Below the pieces are notes generated by a model that was given only the letters and a program-made list of their open reading frames with translations, searched no databases and had not been told where the DNA came from. Position numbers and translations under genes: made by a program. From Solirubrobacter taibaiensis (GTDB lineage Bacteria > Actinomycetota > Thermoleophilia > Solirubrobacterales > Solirubrobacteraceae), in assembly GCA_027587225.1 (NCBI GenBank), contig JAPDDQ010000009.1, positions 1 through 64,000 of the forward strand: a DNA stretch of 64,000 nucleotides. Direction: 5' to 3'. Positions 63,311 through 64,000 of this stretch are shown piece by piece (positions within the stretch are counted from its first letter, which is position 1; every line of letters starts with the position of its first letter).

Positions 63311-63977
63311 CGTTGCCCCCGGTGTCGATGCGGTACCCGGCGCCGGGCACGGTGGCGATGATCCAGGGCTCGCCGAGGCGTTTGCGCAGCGCCGAGACCG
63401 TGATGCGCACGGCGTTGGTGAACGGATTCGCGTGCTCGTCCCACGCCCGTTCCAGGAGCGTTTCGGCGCTGACGACACCGCCCTCGGCCGCGACCAGGAC
63501 TTCGAGCACAGCGAACTGCTTGCGGGTCAGCGCGACGTACCGACCGTCGCGGTACACCTCGCGGCGGAACGGGTCCAGCCGCAGACCGGCGATCTCCCGC
63601 ACCGGCGGCCGATGGTGGGCTCGCCGGCGATCGAGCGCGCGCAGCCGCAGCACGAGCTCCTGGAGCTCGAACGGCTTGGTCAGGTAGTCGTCGGCGCCGA
63701 GCTCGAACCCCGTGGTCTTGTCGTCGAGCCGGTCGGCGGCGGTGAGCATGAGGATCGGCATGCCGCTGCCGGAGTCCACGATGTGCTTGGCGATCTCGTC
63801 GCCGGTGGGGGCGGGAACGTCGCGGTCGAGCACGGCGATGTCGTAGGCGTTGACCACCAACAGCTCCATCGCGGTGGCCCCGTCGCCCGCGATGTCGGCT
63901 GCGATCGCCTGGAGGCGGAGGCCGTCGCGGATGGCTTGCGCCAGCAGGGGTTCGTCCTCGACCAGCAGCACGCGCAT
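63303..63977 (-). CDS. OmpR/PhoB-family response regulator
   Basis: A receiver (1-115) has acidic Glu7/Asp8, phosphoacceptor Asp51, Thr79 and Lys101. The residues at Asp51 read VLDRDVPAPTGDE, common in the CutR/TcrA group. A winged-helix effector domain (about 128-218: VALTRKQFAVLEVLVAAEGG...VRITVSALRKRLG...VPGAGYRID) follows. The start ATG lies 20 bp before the window end region of unknown content. Kinase and regulator overlap by 8 bp. Confidence 0.94.
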   Translation of the reverse strand: MRVLLVEDEPLLAQAIRDGLRLQAIAADIAGDGATAMELLVVNAYDIAVLDRDVPAPTGDEIAKHIVDSGSGMPILMLTAADRLDDKTTGFELGADDYLTKPFELQELVLRLRALDRRRAHHRPPVREIAGLRLDPFRREVYRDGRYVALTRKQFAVLEVLVAAEGGVVSAETLLERAWDEHANPFTNAVRITVSALRKRLGEPWIIATVPGAGYRIDTGGNGG

Positions 63978-64000
63978 GCCCCGATGCTAGGGCCGGCGCA

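Overview
The window looks like chromosome of a very high-GC actinobacterium, most likely of the Solirubrobacterales (class Thermoleophilia). This is an inference from the pervasive GC-rich third positions, the many GTG/TTG starts with 4-nt GTGA/ATGA overlaps, the PKD-rich surface proteins with Thr-Pro-Thr-Ala linkers, and the fused GGDEF/HD-GYP proteins. No rRNA or other marker gene is present to settle the taxonomy.

Layout. (1) 1-8.6 kb: the end of an unknown gene, an RsbW-like anti-sigma kinase, then a tightly coupled four-gene cluster: an enolase-superfamily racemase (dgcA-like), a DUF1611 protein (dgcN-like), a GNAT/ADP-forming acyl-CoA synthetase fusion and an Asp/Glu racemase. These suggest D-glutamate or N-acyl-amino-acid metabolism. 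An MFS exporter and an FHA protein follow. (2) 8.8-18.9 kb: tRNA-Leu(CAG) and tRNA-Glu(CTC), then a visibly lower-GC island containing a decayed tyrosine integrase, about 1.1 kb of non-coding debris, a compact five-gene operon, a decayed IS481-family element, and a few doubtful small membrane or secreted ORFs. The operon encodes a PEP-synthase-type ATP-grasp protein, a helical plus phosphohistidine-domain protein, a receiver-like protein, a K+-channel-like protein and an NCS1-type permease. It is the best candidate for an undescribed system. (3) 19-29.8 kb: DUF457 protein, glycosyltransferase, and an amino-acid/peptide scavenging operon (APC permease, small membrane protein, MFS, M20 and M24 peptidases, DUF1269 protein), then an SQR-like flavoprotein, a coiled-coil membrane protein and a BrkB/YihY protein. 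(4) 29.8-40.3 kb: an MMPL transporter carrying an in-frame palindrome, and three large secreted proteins (ThuA/sorbosone dehydrogenase/PKD; cupredoxin with TPTA stalk; multi-PKD with TATP stalk). Two of these share a C-terminal domain and similar promoters. (5) 40.3-47.9 kb: an MBL hydrolase, two adjacent GGDEF+HD-GYP proteins, an MFS exporter and a subtilisin. (6) 47.9-56.8 kb: a six-gene minus-strand operon whose enzymes fit (hydroxy)proline or N-methylproline breakdown: substrate-binding lipoprotein, OYE-type demethylase/reductase, PucR regulator, FAD amino-acid oxidase, DapA-family lyase, ketoglutarate-semialdehyde dehydrogenase. It is divergent from a GntR regulator across two identical operators, and the GntR gene overlaps a large LuxR regulator. 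(7) 59.7-64 kb: a secreted RTX-like protein, an MBL hydrolase-TetR pair behind a textbook promoter with two palindromic operators, and an OmpR-type two-component pair.

Limits: all functions are from motif reading by eye. No searches were run, and starts were chosen from Shine-Dalgarno position, overlaps and homology memory.
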